Part shown: positions 36,663 to 45,700 of the stretch, piece by piece | Position numbering within the stretch: the first letter of the stretch is position 1 | How the letters are laid out: each line of letters starts with the position of its first letter | Origin: Paraburkholderia sp. Tr-20389 | GTDB taxonomy: Bacteria; Pseudomonadota; Gammaproteobacteria; Burkholderiales; Burkholderiaceae | Assembly: GCF_017104565.1 (NCBI RefSeq) | Contig: NZ_JAAGPD010000011.1 | Coordinates: forward strand, 142,994 to 206,993 | Direction: 5' to 3' | Length of the DNA stretch: 64,000 nt | Translations under genes and position numbers: made by a program | The notes under the pieces: generated by a model | Databases searched by the model: none | What the model saw: only the letters and a program-made list of their open reading frames with translations | What the model was told of the DNA's origin: nothing

Positions 36663-37940
36663 ATGAAAGTTACAAACTATCAGGGAGCCACGATCGACCC
36701 TTATAGCAAGGGCTTGGGCAACGTGCCCGGCACGAGCATCCAGTTGGCGGACGCGTCGCGTCTCGAATGGAATCTGCTCGACGAGGACGTGAGTCTGCCC
36801 GCTGCTGTTTTGTACACGGACCGCATCGAGCACAACCTGAACTGGATGCAGAAGTTCGTCGCCGAGTACGGCGTGAAGCTCGCGCCTCATGGCAAGACCA
36901 CGATGGCGCCGCAATTGTTCCGCCGCCAGATCGAAACGGGTGCATGGGGCATCACGCTGGCTACCGCGCATCAGGTTCGCGCGGCGTATCACGGCGGTGT
37001 ATCGCGTGTACTGATGGCGAATCAGCTGGTCGGCAAGCGCAACATGCTGATGATCGCGGAACTGCTGAGCGATCCCGACTTCGAATTCTTCTGTCTCGTC
37101 GACTCCGTCGAAGGCGTCGAGCAACTCGGCAAGTTCTTCGGCTCGGTGAAGAAAGAGTTGCAGGTGCTGGTCGAACTCGGCGTGCCGGGCGGCCGCACGG
37201 GTGTGCGCGATGACGCGCAGACGCAAGCCGTGCTCGACGCGATCGCGCGTTATCCCAACTCGTTGAAACTCGCGGGTATCGAACTGTATGAAGGCGTATT
37301 GAAGGAAGAGCAGGAAGTGCGCGACTTCCTGCGCAGCGCCGTGAAGCTCACGCTCGAACTGTCGGACAAGGGCCGCTTCGCGCGCACGCCGGCCGTGCTG
37401 TCGGGCGCGGGCTCGGCATGGTACGACGTCGTCGCCGAAGAATTCCAGAAGGCATCGCGCAAGGACCGCATCGAAATCGTGCTGCGTCCAGGTTGCTATC
37501 TGACGCACGACGTCGGCATCTATCGCAAGGCGCAGACGGACATCTTCAAGCGCAATCCCGTCGCGAAGCGCATGGGCGAAGGCCTGCTGCCCGCACTGCA
37601 TCTGTGGGCCTACGTGCAATCGATTCCCGAACCGGACCGCGCGATCATCGGTCTCGGAAAGCGCGATTCAGCATTCGATGCGGGCTATCCGGAACCCGCG
37701 AAGCACTATCGGCCGGGCACAGAAAAACCGCGCGACATCGCTGCCGACGAAGGCTGGGAAATTTTCGGCATGATGGATCAGCATGCGTATCTGCGGATTC
37801 CCGCAGGCGCCGACCTCAAGGTCGGCGACATGATCGCGTTCGACATCTCGCATCCGTGCCTGACGTTCGACAAATGGCGCCAGGTGCTGGTGGTCGATCC
37901 GTCGTATCGCGTGACGGAAGTGATCGAAACGTTTTTCTGA
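36663..37940 (+). CDS. D-amino-acid deaminase, alanine-racemase fold (D-serine/D-threonine type)
   Basis: A 425-residue PLP enzyme of fold type III. The PLP lysine lies in KLAPHGKTTMAPQLF near residue 60, and the AGIELYEGVL and HLWAYVQSIPEPDRAI segments are typical of D-serine dehydratase-like (DSD1/D-threonine aldolase superfamily) proteins. It should deaminate D-amino acids to 2-oxo acids plus ammonia. GGAGCAGGATGAC upstream supports ATG 36663. Together with the deacylase it forms a two-step pathway from N-acyl-D-amino acids to keto acids. It ends in a strong terminator. Confidence 0.88.
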   Translation: MKVTNYQGATIDPYSKGLGNVPGTSIQLADASRLEWNLLDEDVSLPAAVLYTDRIEHNLNWMQKFVAEYGVKLAPHGKTTMAPQLFRRQIETGAWGITLATAHQVRAAYHGGVSRVLMANQLVGKRNMLMIAELLSDPDFEFFCLVDSVEGVEQLGKFFGSVKKELQVLVELGVPGGRTGVRDDAQTQAVLDAIARYPNSLKLAGIELYEGVLKEEQEVRDFLRSAVKLTLELSDKGRFARTPAVLSGAGSAWYDVVAEEFQKASRKDRIEIVLRPGCYLTHDVGIYRKAQTDIFKRNPVAKRMGEGLLPALHLWAYVQSIPEPDRAIIGLGKRDSAFDAGYPEPAKHYRPGTEKPRDIAADEGWEIFGMMDQHAYLRIPAGADLKVGDMIAFDISHPCLTFDKWRQVLVVDPSYRVTEVIETFF

Positions 37941-37965
37941 TTGTTCTTGGATCGCTTCGTCAGGC

Positions 37966-38002
37966 AAAGCGGCGCTGTGTGAACTGCACAGCGCCGCTTT
38001 TT
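37966..38002. terminator. bidirectional rho-independent terminator
   Basis: GCGGCGCTGTG (37969-37979) and CACAGCGCCGC (37987-37997) form an 11-bp perfect stem with a 7-base loop, flanked by AAA and TTTTT. It serves the deaminase gene from the left and the convergent marR gene from the right. Confidence 0.85.
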
Positions 38003-38008
38003 GTTAGT

Positions 38009-38479
38009 TCAACGCCCTGCTTGCGCAGCCTCGGCATCCGTCGACGCGGCTGCCGCCACTTCGCCGATGCGGGCTTCGAGCATCGTCAGTGCGCCCGACA
38101 GGCCAGCGAGCACATCGTCCGGCAATGCCGCCATCGTGTCGTGCAGGAACGCGTTCCGGTTCGGCAGGCTCGTTTCGATTGCCGCGCGGCCTTCCGCGGT
38201 GAGTTTCACGTTGGTGATGCGATTGTCGCGCTCGTCCATGCTGCGCGCGATCCAGCCCATCGCTTCCAGCGATTTCAGCTGACGCGTAAGCGCGCCCGGA
38301 TCGATGCGCAGACGCTCGACCAGCTTCTTCTGCGAGGACTCGCCCGCCTGCTCGTACAGCGCGAGCAGAATGCGCCAGCGGGGCATCGGATGCCCGACGC
38401 GTCCCTCGAACGCCGACATGAACGCGCGATACGTGCGCCCAAACTGATGAAGGATAGCGACGCGGTCCTGTTCTTCCAT
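38009..38479 (-). CDS. MarR-family regulator
   Basis: A 156-residue winged-helix MarR protein. The DNA-binding part is SQKKLVERLRIDPGALTRQLKSLEAMGWI followed by the wing RSMDERDNRITNVKLTAEGR, given here in pieces at residues about 55-105. It starts 36 bases after the drug-efflux MFS gene in the same direction. The usual arrangement would be repression of that efflux gene and itself from the promoter upstream of the MFS gene. ATG 38479 (MEEQDRV) is chosen. Confidence 0.9.
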   Translation of the reverse strand: MEEQDRVAILHQFGRTYRAFMSAFEGRVGHPMPRWRILLALYEQAGESSQKKLVERLRIDPGALTRQLKSLEAMGWIARSMDERDNRITNVKLTAEGRAAIETSLPNRNAFLHDTMAALPDDVLAGLSGALTMLEARIGEVAAAASTDAEAAQAGR

Positions 38480-38515
38480 GATCTTTCTACACATTCCGAA
38501 GCGCTAAAACGACCG

Positions 38516-40111
38516 TCAGTCTACATGGACGACCGGCTCGACCTGCTTGCGCAGCTTGACGGGCGGCACGCGCCGGCTCTGCCAGACCGCGAACAGCGAC
38601 ACCAGCGCACCGAGCGCCAGGCCGATATGGATCGCGCCCACCAGCGATTCGCGCGCCGACTCCAGCAGCAGCGCGCCGTTGTGCCCGGCCCGCGCCAGCT
38701 CGCCTAAAAGCGTCTGCTGGGCGTCGCGATTCACGAGAATCTGCGGATCGCCGAGATCGGCGAACCACTTGCTCGCGTGATCGCCGTCGAGCGCGCTACG
38801 CACGCCGCTCGCGTACATATGCGCGACGAGCGTGCCCGTCAACGCCGTGCCGATCATCCCGCCGATCATGCGCAGCGACTGCAGAAGCGCCGTCGCGATG
38901 CCGAGATGCTCTCGGCCCGCCGTCTGTTGCGCGAAGACGGTGAGGTTCGGCAGCACGAAACCGAGGCCGAGACCGCCGAACGTCATGAACAGCATCAGCA
39001 GCCAATGCGGCATCGAGCGCGTCGCGATCACCACGCCGAGCGACGCCGCCGCGAACAGCGCGAAACCGACGAACAGCATCACGTTCGGATTCGGAATGCG
39101 CGACACAATGCGCCCGTTCGCGATGCTGCCGATCGTGATGAACACGACGAGCGGCGTGATCACGAGCCCCGCCTCGTTCGGCATCATGCCGAAGCCGCCC
39201 TGGAACAGCAGCGGCGCGTAGAACAGCAGCGAGAACATCGCGAAGCCGCCGAGCACGGCCAGCACGAAGAGCGCCGACAGACTCCGGTTGCGGAACATGT
39301 CGACGGGAAGAATGGCTTGCGGGAAGCGCTTTTCCCATTGCCACAGCGCGATCGCGCTCGCGACGCTCAACACCAGCAAGCCGGCCGCCGACGCCGTCAC
39401 GCCATGCTTCGGCAACAGTTCCACGAACATCTGCAAGCTGCCGAGCGACAGCGCGATCAGCAACGCGCCGGGCCAGTCGAGCCGCATCTTGCCTTCATGA
39501 ACGACATGCCGAAGGTGCGGCAGATAGCGCCACACGAAAAACAGCGACAGCAGGCCGACGGGCAGATTCACGTAGAACACCGAGCGCCAGCCGTAATACT
39601 GAGTGAGAAAACCGCCGAGCGACGGTCCCACCGCGTTGGCAATGCCGAACGCCGTGCTCATCAGCACCTGCCAGCGCAGGCGCACCACGGAATCAGGGAA
39701 GAGATCGGGAATGCAGGCGAACGCCGTGCCGACCAGCATGCCGCCGCCGATGCCCTGCAAGCCGCGCGCGATCACCAGAAACAGCATGTTGTTGGCCGCG
39801 CCGCAGAGCACGGACGCTGCCGTGAACACGATGATCGACGCGATCACGAACGGCTTGCGCCCGTAGTAGTCGCCGAGCCGCCCAAAGATCGGCACGGTGA
39901 TCACGGAGGTCAGCAGATACGAGGTCGCGACCCACGCGTATAGCTCGAAACCCTTGAGATCCGCGACGATCGTCGGCAGCGCGGTGCCGACCACCGTCTG
40001 GTCGAGCGCGACGAGCATCGACACGAACGAGACGCCGAGCATCGCCAGCAGCGACTCCCGGAACGGTAATACTTGCCCACTCGAATGGTGGGCGGCGGTA
40101 TGCACGGCCAT
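38516..40111 (-). CDS. MFS drug efflux transporter, DHA2 (14-TM) family
   Basis: A 531-residue inner-membrane proton-driven efflux pump of the EmrB/QacA type. Motif A appears as GRLGDYYGRKPF and motif D1 as LDQTVVGTALPTIV. Fourteen hydrophobic segments can be followed, ending with ALGALVSLFAV and a short cytoplasmic tail. ATG 40111 (MAVHTAAHH) is preferred: a further upstream TTG would place the start inside the operator palindrome. It is co-directional with, and just upstream of, marR. Confidence 0.92.
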   Translation of the reverse strand: MAVHTAAHHSSGQVLPFRESLLAMLGVSFVSMLVALDQTVVGTALPTIVADLKGFELYAWVATSYLLTSVITVPIFGRLGDYYGRKPFVIASIIVFTAASVLCGAANNMLFLVIARGLQGIGGGMLVGTAFACIPDLFPDSVVRLRWQVLMSTAFGIANAVGPSLGGFLTQYYGWRSVFYVNLPVGLLSLFFVWRYLPHLRHVVHEGKMRLDWPGALLIALSLGSLQMFVELLPKHGVTASAAGLLVLSVASAIALWQWEKRFPQAILPVDMFRNRSLSALFVLAVLGGFAMFSLLFYAPLLFQGGFGMMPNEAGLVITPLVVFITIGSIANGRIVSRIPNPNVMLFVGFALFAAASLGVVIATRSMPHWLLMLFMTFGGLGLGFVLPNLTVFAQQTAGREHLGIATALLQSLRMIGGMIGTALTGTLVAHMYASGVRSALDGDHASKWFADLGDPQILVNRDAQQTLLGELARAGHNGALLLESARESLVGAIHIGLALGALVSLFAVWQSRRVPPVKLRKQVEPVVHVD

Positions 40112-40128
40112 TTTTTGATGAAACAACT

Positions 40129-40142
40129 GTTGACGCGTCAAC
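40129..40142. promoter_or_regulatory. MarR-type operator palindrome
   Basis: GTTGACGCGTCAAC is a perfect 14-bp palindrome 18 bases upstream of the MFS start codon; it contains TTGAC, which could double as a -35 element. Short perfect palindromes overlapping the promoter are typical MarR sites, and the MarR gene is the next one in this unit. Confidence 0.6.
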
Positions 40143-40249
40143 GATACGGAATCATACCACGCAGGATGGCTCTAAATGTGCGTGCATTCGACGGCAGCCG
40201 CCGCGTCGGACGCGCTCAAAAATGCAATCTGTCGAAGTCAGGGAGACTC

Positions 40250-41092
40250 ATGGAACCAGCTACGCTCGCCGCCTCGCCGCTTTCCGACGACGATCTCGCG
40301 GCCCTGCGCCGCGCCAGACACGAACTCGAAAGCCCCGCGCTGGCGATGAAGCTCGCCAGCATCGTCGGCTCGCCGATGGAAAAGCTGATCTCACGTATGC
40401 CGGCCATCGCCAGCGACAAGGTCAACGACGCGACACAGCTCGCGCTGCGCAAATGCCTGCAGATCGCGCTGCGTACGCTCGGGCGCCCGATGGGCGGCGC
40501 GCCGCTCGGAGTCAACGACCGGCCGAGCAATCTGCTGCACAAGTTCGCCGTCGCGACGACGGGCGCCGCGGGCGGCGCATTCGGACTGTTCGCGCTGCCC
40601 GTCGAACTGCCCGTCACGACGACGCTGATGTTCCGCTCGATCTGCGATATCGCGCGCAGCGAGGGCGAGGATCTGACGTCCGTCGATACCCAGCTGCAAT
40701 GCCTGACGGTGCTCGGCATGGGCGGAACGTCGAAAGCCGACGACGATGCCGACTACGGCTACTTCATCATGCGCGGCGCACTGGCGCAGGCAGTATCGAA
40801 GGCGTCATCGGAAATCGCGACGAAGGGCTTCTCGGCCCATGGCTCTGCCGCGTTGCTGCGTCTGTTGAACACGATCGCTTCGCGCTTTTCGGTGCAAGTG
40901 AGCGAACAGATCGCCGCGAAGTCGATACCCGCCATCGGCGCAGTGCTCGGCGCGATGGTCAACACCGTGTTCATCGATCACTTCCAGCAGGTCGCGCACG
41001 GGCACTTCACGGTGCGCCGGCTCGAACGCCAGTACGGCGCGGACGTCGTCCAGGCCGCGTATCAGGCGATCGAGGTCTCGCTCGACGGCTGA
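40250..41092 (+). CDS. EcsC-family protein
   Basis: A 280-residue protein of the EcsC family. The segment LHKFAVATTGAAGGAFGLFALPVELPVTTTLMFRSI, seen across residues 95-130, is the family core: a hydrophobic helix followed by DIARSEGED. The final part (GAVLGAMVNTVFIDHFQ, LERQYGADVVQ) is also typical. Function is unknown; B. subtilis EcsC is linked to an ABC transporter of peptides. GGGAGACTC gives a good ribosome site for ATG 40250. Its 3' end overlaps the convergent esterase gene by 31 bases. Confidence 0.88.
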   Translation: MEPATLAASPLSDDDLAALRRARHELESPALAMKLASIVGSPMEKLISRMPAIASDKVNDATQLALRKCLQIALRTLGRPMGGAPLGVNDRPSNLLHKFAVATTGAAGGAFGLFALPVELPVTTTLMFRSICDIARSEGEDLTSVDTQLQCLTVLGMGGTSKADDDADYGYFIMRGALAQAVSKASSEIATKGFSAHGSAALLRLLNTIASRFSVQVSEQIAAKSIPAIGAVLGAMVNTVFIDHFQQVAHGHFTVRRLERQYGADVVQAAYQAIEVSLDG

Positions 41093-42027
41093 ACGTTGCG
41101 CGACTCACCCGTCACACGCAGAACGAAACGCGCGGCGAGATCGAGCGCGCGGCGCGCTTCGGGAATGAACGGCACCCAGAGCTGCCACACGTGCGGCATC
41201 TTGCGCCAGATTTCGAAGTCGAGTTCGACGCCCGCCGCGCGCGCCTTGTCGGCGACGCGGCGCGAGTCGTCGAGCAGGACTTCCGTGCTGCTCACCTGCA
41301 TGAAGAGCGGCGGCAGGCCTTTCAGATCCGCGTAAAGAGGTGAAGCGTAGGGATGCGTCGCGGGCGTGTCGCCCAGATACAGCTTCGCGGCACGCGCGAC
41401 GGACGGGCCATGGAACATCGGATCGACGCCGTCGTTGGTCTGCAGCGACGCGCCCGTCGCCGCGAGATCGGTCCACGGCGAAAACAGGATCGCACCCGCC
41501 GGCATCGGCTCGCCTGCATCGCGGAGCGCGACGAGCGTCGCGAGCGCCAGGCCGCCGCCCGCCGAATCGCCGGCGATCACGATCGACGCCGGCTTCGCGC
41601 CTTCTTCGATCAGCCGTCGATACGCGGCAAGCGCATCGTCGAGTGCGGCGGGAAACGGGTGTTCGGGTGCGAGCCGGTAGTCGAGCGAAAAGACGCGCGC
41701 TCCGCTACGCGCTGCGAGACCGAACGACGCCGCGCGATGCGTCTGGGGCGAGCAGAAGTAATAGCCACCACCATGCAGATAGAGGATCGTCGCCGCGTGC
41801 CTGCCATCGACGCGCGTCAGCCATTCACCGCGCAGCGGCCCGTCATGCGCTCCATATCGTTCGTGCAAGGCCCAGCCCGCTGGCACGCGCGGCGTATAGG
41901 CGCGCTTCGCGGTCATCTTGCGCGCGCGCTGCGCGTCGATGACAGGGTGTCGTGTCTGCGGATGAAACTGACGGCGCAGGAACCAGCACGCGAGGGCGCT
42001 TTGCCAACTCATCGGAGCATTCTCCAT
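41062..42027 (-). CDS. alpha/beta hydrolase, hormone-sensitive-lipase (Est) family
   Basis: A 321-residue esterase/lipase. It has the oxyanion HGGG motif in ILYLHGGGYYFCSP, the nucleophile elbow IVIAGDSAGGGLALA, the family DYRLAPEHPFPAAL, and the C-terminal catalytic Asp/His region (VSSTEVLLDDSRR, KMPHVWQLW). It is expected to hydrolyse short acyl esters in the cytoplasm. It is convergent with the EcsC gene, and the two coding ends share 31 bases. Confidence 0.9.
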   Translation of the reverse strand: MENAPMSWQSALACWFLRRQFHPQTRHPVIDAQRARKMTAKRAYTPRVPAGWALHERYGAHDGPLRGEWLTRVDGRHAATILYLHGGGYYFCSPQTHRAASFGLAARSGARVFSLDYRLAPEHPFPAALDDALAAYRRLIEEGAKPASIVIAGDSAGGGLALATLVALRDAGEPMPAGAILFSPWTDLAATGASLQTNDGVDPMFHGPSVARAAKLYLGDTPATHPYASPLYADLKGLPPLFMQVSSTEVLLDDSRRVADKARAAGVELDFEIWRKMPHVWQLWVPFIPEARRALDLAARFVLRVTGESRNVQPSSETSIA

Positions 42028-42127
42028 CGACGGTCAAGCGCTCATGGTACGTGGGTTTAGGTCCGGCCAGGTCGGCAGCGCCTTCAACCGAAGGCGTGCA
42101 TCACGCCTGTTCGTTTGAAACGAAAAC

Positions 42128-42156
42128 GGCCGGAACCGCTGCTGACGGTTCCGGCC
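42128..42156 (-). terminator. terminator after the CHRD gene
   Basis: GGCCGGAACCG (42128-42138) and CGGTTCCGGCC (42146-42156) form an 11-bp perfect stem with a 7-base loop, followed leftward by GTTTTCG. It lies 24 bases beyond the CHRD stop. Confidence 0.8.
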
Positions 42157-42180
42157 ATCGTGTTGTCACGCTCGCTTCGT

Positions 42181-42615
42181 TCAATTCGCCGGCAGCACCT
42201 GACCGCGAATCTCGCCTGACGGGTTTTGCGCGGTATGAATGTTGAAGTACCACTGGCCCGCCATCAGGTCCGTGACCTGTTGCTCCGTGAGTGTCGCGGA
42301 ACCCTTCATCGGGCTCGCCAGCGCACTTTTCTCGATTGGCACCTGCACTTTCGCGTTCTGGCCGACGGGCGCCGGACCGTGGAAGTGCGCCATCGTCACC
42401 GGCCCCGACAAACCCTCGTACGTGGTCGTCCACTTGAGTGTGCGGGTCGACGTGTCGAAGGTTGCCTCCAAGGCACCGTGTCCGTGGCTCACGCGCGGAG
42501 GCACTTCGCTCGACGGCTCGAGGTCGGCCTTCAGTTCGACCGTATCCGCCAGCGCGACACCCGACGCCAGCGCCCACATCACAGCCACCATGCTCAGCTT
42601 TCGAATCGCAATCAT
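42181..42615 (-). CDS. exported CHRD-domain protein
   Basis: A 144-residue secreted protein with a signal peptide (MIAIRKLSMVAVMWALASGVALA, cleavage after ALA) and a single CHRD domain. Visible marks are SHGHGALEATFD, TMAHFHGPAPVGQNA and the closing WYFNIHTAQNPSGEIRGQV. CHRD domains occur in chordin and many bacterial exported proteins; metal binding through the conserved histidines has been suggested, but function is unknown. GGAGAGAACA precedes the ATG. It lies downstream of the BvgS-like kinase gene with its own leader. Confidence 0.88.
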   Translation of the reverse strand: MIAIRKLSMVAVMWALASGVALADTVELKADLEPSSEVPPRVSHGHGALEATFDTSTRTLKWTTTYEGLSGPVTMAHFHGPAPVGQNAKVQVPIEKSALASPMKGSATLTEQQVTDLMAGQWYFNIHTAQNPSGEIRGQVLPAN

Positions 42616-42793
42616 TGTTCTCTCCGAGTCTTTGTGCGCCGCGCCGGCATCGCTTCAATGTGCAATGCCCGGACCGTGCCGACGCATGCGCCAGCACATA
42701 CTAGTGCAATTCGAAGCACCGCGCGTGATGCAAGCGCAGTCACGCAAAGCCTTGCGAAGCGGGCGAGCTGGAAGAAGTGGAGAAGCAGCGACG

Positions 42794-45700
42794 TCAGGCC
42801 AGCAACGCCGCCTGCTCTTCGATGCCGTCGAGCATCGTGTTGCAGTGGCGGACGAGCGCGATGCCCTCGCTGCGCAATGTCTCCGACGGCGCGTCGGCGA
42901 ACTGGTGCCGGTAGTCTTCGAGGGCGCCGAGCAATGGCGGATACTGCAACACGCCCACGGCACCCGCGACGCGATGGTGCCATTGACGCAAAGCGGCGAC
43001 ATCCGGCTCGTTCAAAAGCGGCGGCAATGCACGCAGATCGTCGCGCACCGCCGACACGAACGCATCGAGCAACGACTTGACCGTCGATTCGCTGCCCCAG
43101 ATCTGCGTCAACTTGCTGAGATCGACGGGCACGAACGCGTTGCTGTCGGCGTGTTCAGGCTCGGCGTCTTGCGCTGTAACGGCCGCCATTTCGGTTTGCC
43201 CGACGGGCCGCGCGTTGTCCGCGCCGAACCATCGGCTGAGATACTCGCGCAAGGTAGCGAGGCGCGTCGGCTTGACCAGGCAATCGTCCATGCCGGCTTC
43301 GCGGCACGCGTTCAGATCTTCCGGCGCGGTGTTCGCGGTGATACCGAGTATCGGCAGACGCGCGCCCGTCGCGCGCTCTTTCTCGCGAACCGACCGTGCC
43401 AGTTCGTAGCCCGACATTCTCGGCATGTGGCAGTCGGTGATCAGGAAACCATACGGTGTCGCTTCGAGTGCTTCGAGTGCTTCGAGTGCCTCGAGTGCCT
43501 CGGCGCCGTCGTTGACGACGTCGCACGCAAAACCGAGCAGTGCCAGTTGATGACGGATCAGTTCCTGATTGACGGGATGATCTTCGGCCACGAGTACGAG
43601 CCGCCCGCCTGCGATCGCGCGTTCGCGATCGGGCGGCGCCGTGACGGCTTCCGCCGCGCCGGACTGACGCGCGGGTGTGGGCGAAAGGCCCGTCAGCGCG
43701 GCGGCACACGCGGCACTCAAACCCCGCCAGGAAATCGGATTGATACTGACGCGCACGGCGTTATCGACGATCCGGTAGCCGGTCGGCTTGGGCTTCTCCG
43801 TGAGGCTGATGATTTTCGCACCCGATTGCGCGACAGCCTCGGGCAGATCGACGCCCTCGCCGACGAAAACCAGGTCCACGCCCTCTAGCGTTTGTGCATC
43901 GGATAATCCGGCGGCCCGCGCGCAACCCAGCTCGAGGCCGAGCGCCGCGCCGAAATGAACGAGCGCAGTTGCGACGGGCGTATCGGATGTGTAGACGATT
44001 CCGCGCTTGCCGCGCAGCCCGCCGGCCTTGAAATGCTGCACGTCGACCGGCATCAGCAGACGCAACGTCATGCGCGTGCCTTCGCCCGGCGTGCTGTACA
44101 GCGACAGCGTGCCGCCCATCAGCGCAACAAGCTTGCGGCAGATGGTCAGCCCAAGACCCGTGCCGCCGAATCGCCGCGTGGTCGACGACTCCGCCTGCGT
44201 GAACGGTTCGAACAGCCGCGCCTGGACGTCGGGCGCGATGCCGATGCCGGTATCGTCGACGGTGATCTCGACCGTTTGCCCCGACGCGGTCTGCTCAGCG
44301 ACCTGCACCTGAACATCGACCTCACCCTGAGGCGTGAACTTGATCGCGTTGCCGAGCAGATTGAACAGGATTTGCCGTAAGCGCACGCTGTCGCCGCGCA
44401 GCGTGGCTGCAACCTGCGGGTCGACGTCGACGCGCACTTTCAGACCTTTCTCATGCGCACGCCCCGCCAACAGGCCGACCGCGGTGTCGACGAGATCGCG
44501 CAAGTCGATCGGCTCGGATTCGATCGTCAACCGTCCCGCCTCGATCTTCGAATAGTCGAGCAGGTCGTCGAGAATCTGCAGCAACGCGCCCGCCGATTCA
44601 TGAATCATCCCAAGCATCTCGCCCTGGTCGGCGTCGAGCCGTGTGCGCTCGAGCACTTCGACGAGCCCCAGCACGCCGTTCATCGGCGTGCGGATTTCGT
44701 GGCTCATCATTGCGAGGAAGTCGTCTTTTGCGCGCGACGCCGCTTCGGCCAGATCGCGGGCATGCGCCAGTTCGTCGGCGCGTAGCCGTTCGATGCTCGC
44801 GTCTACCCAATAGCCGCTCCACACCGTCGCGCCGCTCGGCTCGCGGCGCGGCACGAGTTCAGCGCGAACCCAGCGCTGCTCGGTGGGACAGTCGATCCGA
44901 AACTCCAGGTGCAGCGGCTCGGACAACTCCGCGGAACGCCCGAGCGCGGCCACGACGCCCGGCCGGTCGTCCGCGCAAATCGTGCCGAAGTCGAGCGCAG
45001 CGCTGCGCATCAGCGCGGCGCTGTCATACCCCAGCAGATGTTCGGTATCGCCGCCGACATAGAGAAACGAGTACGCGCCATCGAGCCCGCGGCGCAACTG
45101 AAAGACCACGGCCGGCAGCGAACTGGTCACGTCGACGAGACGCCGCTGCGTCTCGCTCGCGAGCATTTCGGCGCGGCGGATGTCGGTGATATCGACGAGC
45201 GTACCGAGCACACACAACGGCGCGCCGCCGGCGTCATCGCACACGCATACGCAGAACAGGCCGTGTCGGCTGTCGCCGTCGCAATCTTCGAATTCCAGTT
45301 CGATCTGCGTGGCCGAGCCGCTTTGCAGCGCACTGCGCGTCAGCTGTTCGAGACGCAAGCTGTTTTCTTCGCCCCACGCGTGAACGTCGGCGCTCGTTCG
45401 GCCGATCACCCTCTCACGCCGGAGCCCTGACGCTACCTCGTAAGCCCGGTTGACGGCGATGTAGCGTCCTTGCAGATCTTTGGCGACGAGCGGATACGGG
45501 ACCATCTCCATCATCGTCTGCTGAAAGTTCAGTTGGGACTCGAGTTCGCGCTCGGTCCTTTCGCGCCGGCCGACTTCGCGCTGCAACAGCACGTAGGCCC
45601 GCAAGGTCACCAGCAGGATCACGCCGATGCCGATCAGCACGGGCAGCAGGCGCAGCGCCGTCACACTCCAGCCGCCTCGGGGGCGGGCATCGCCCGTCAC

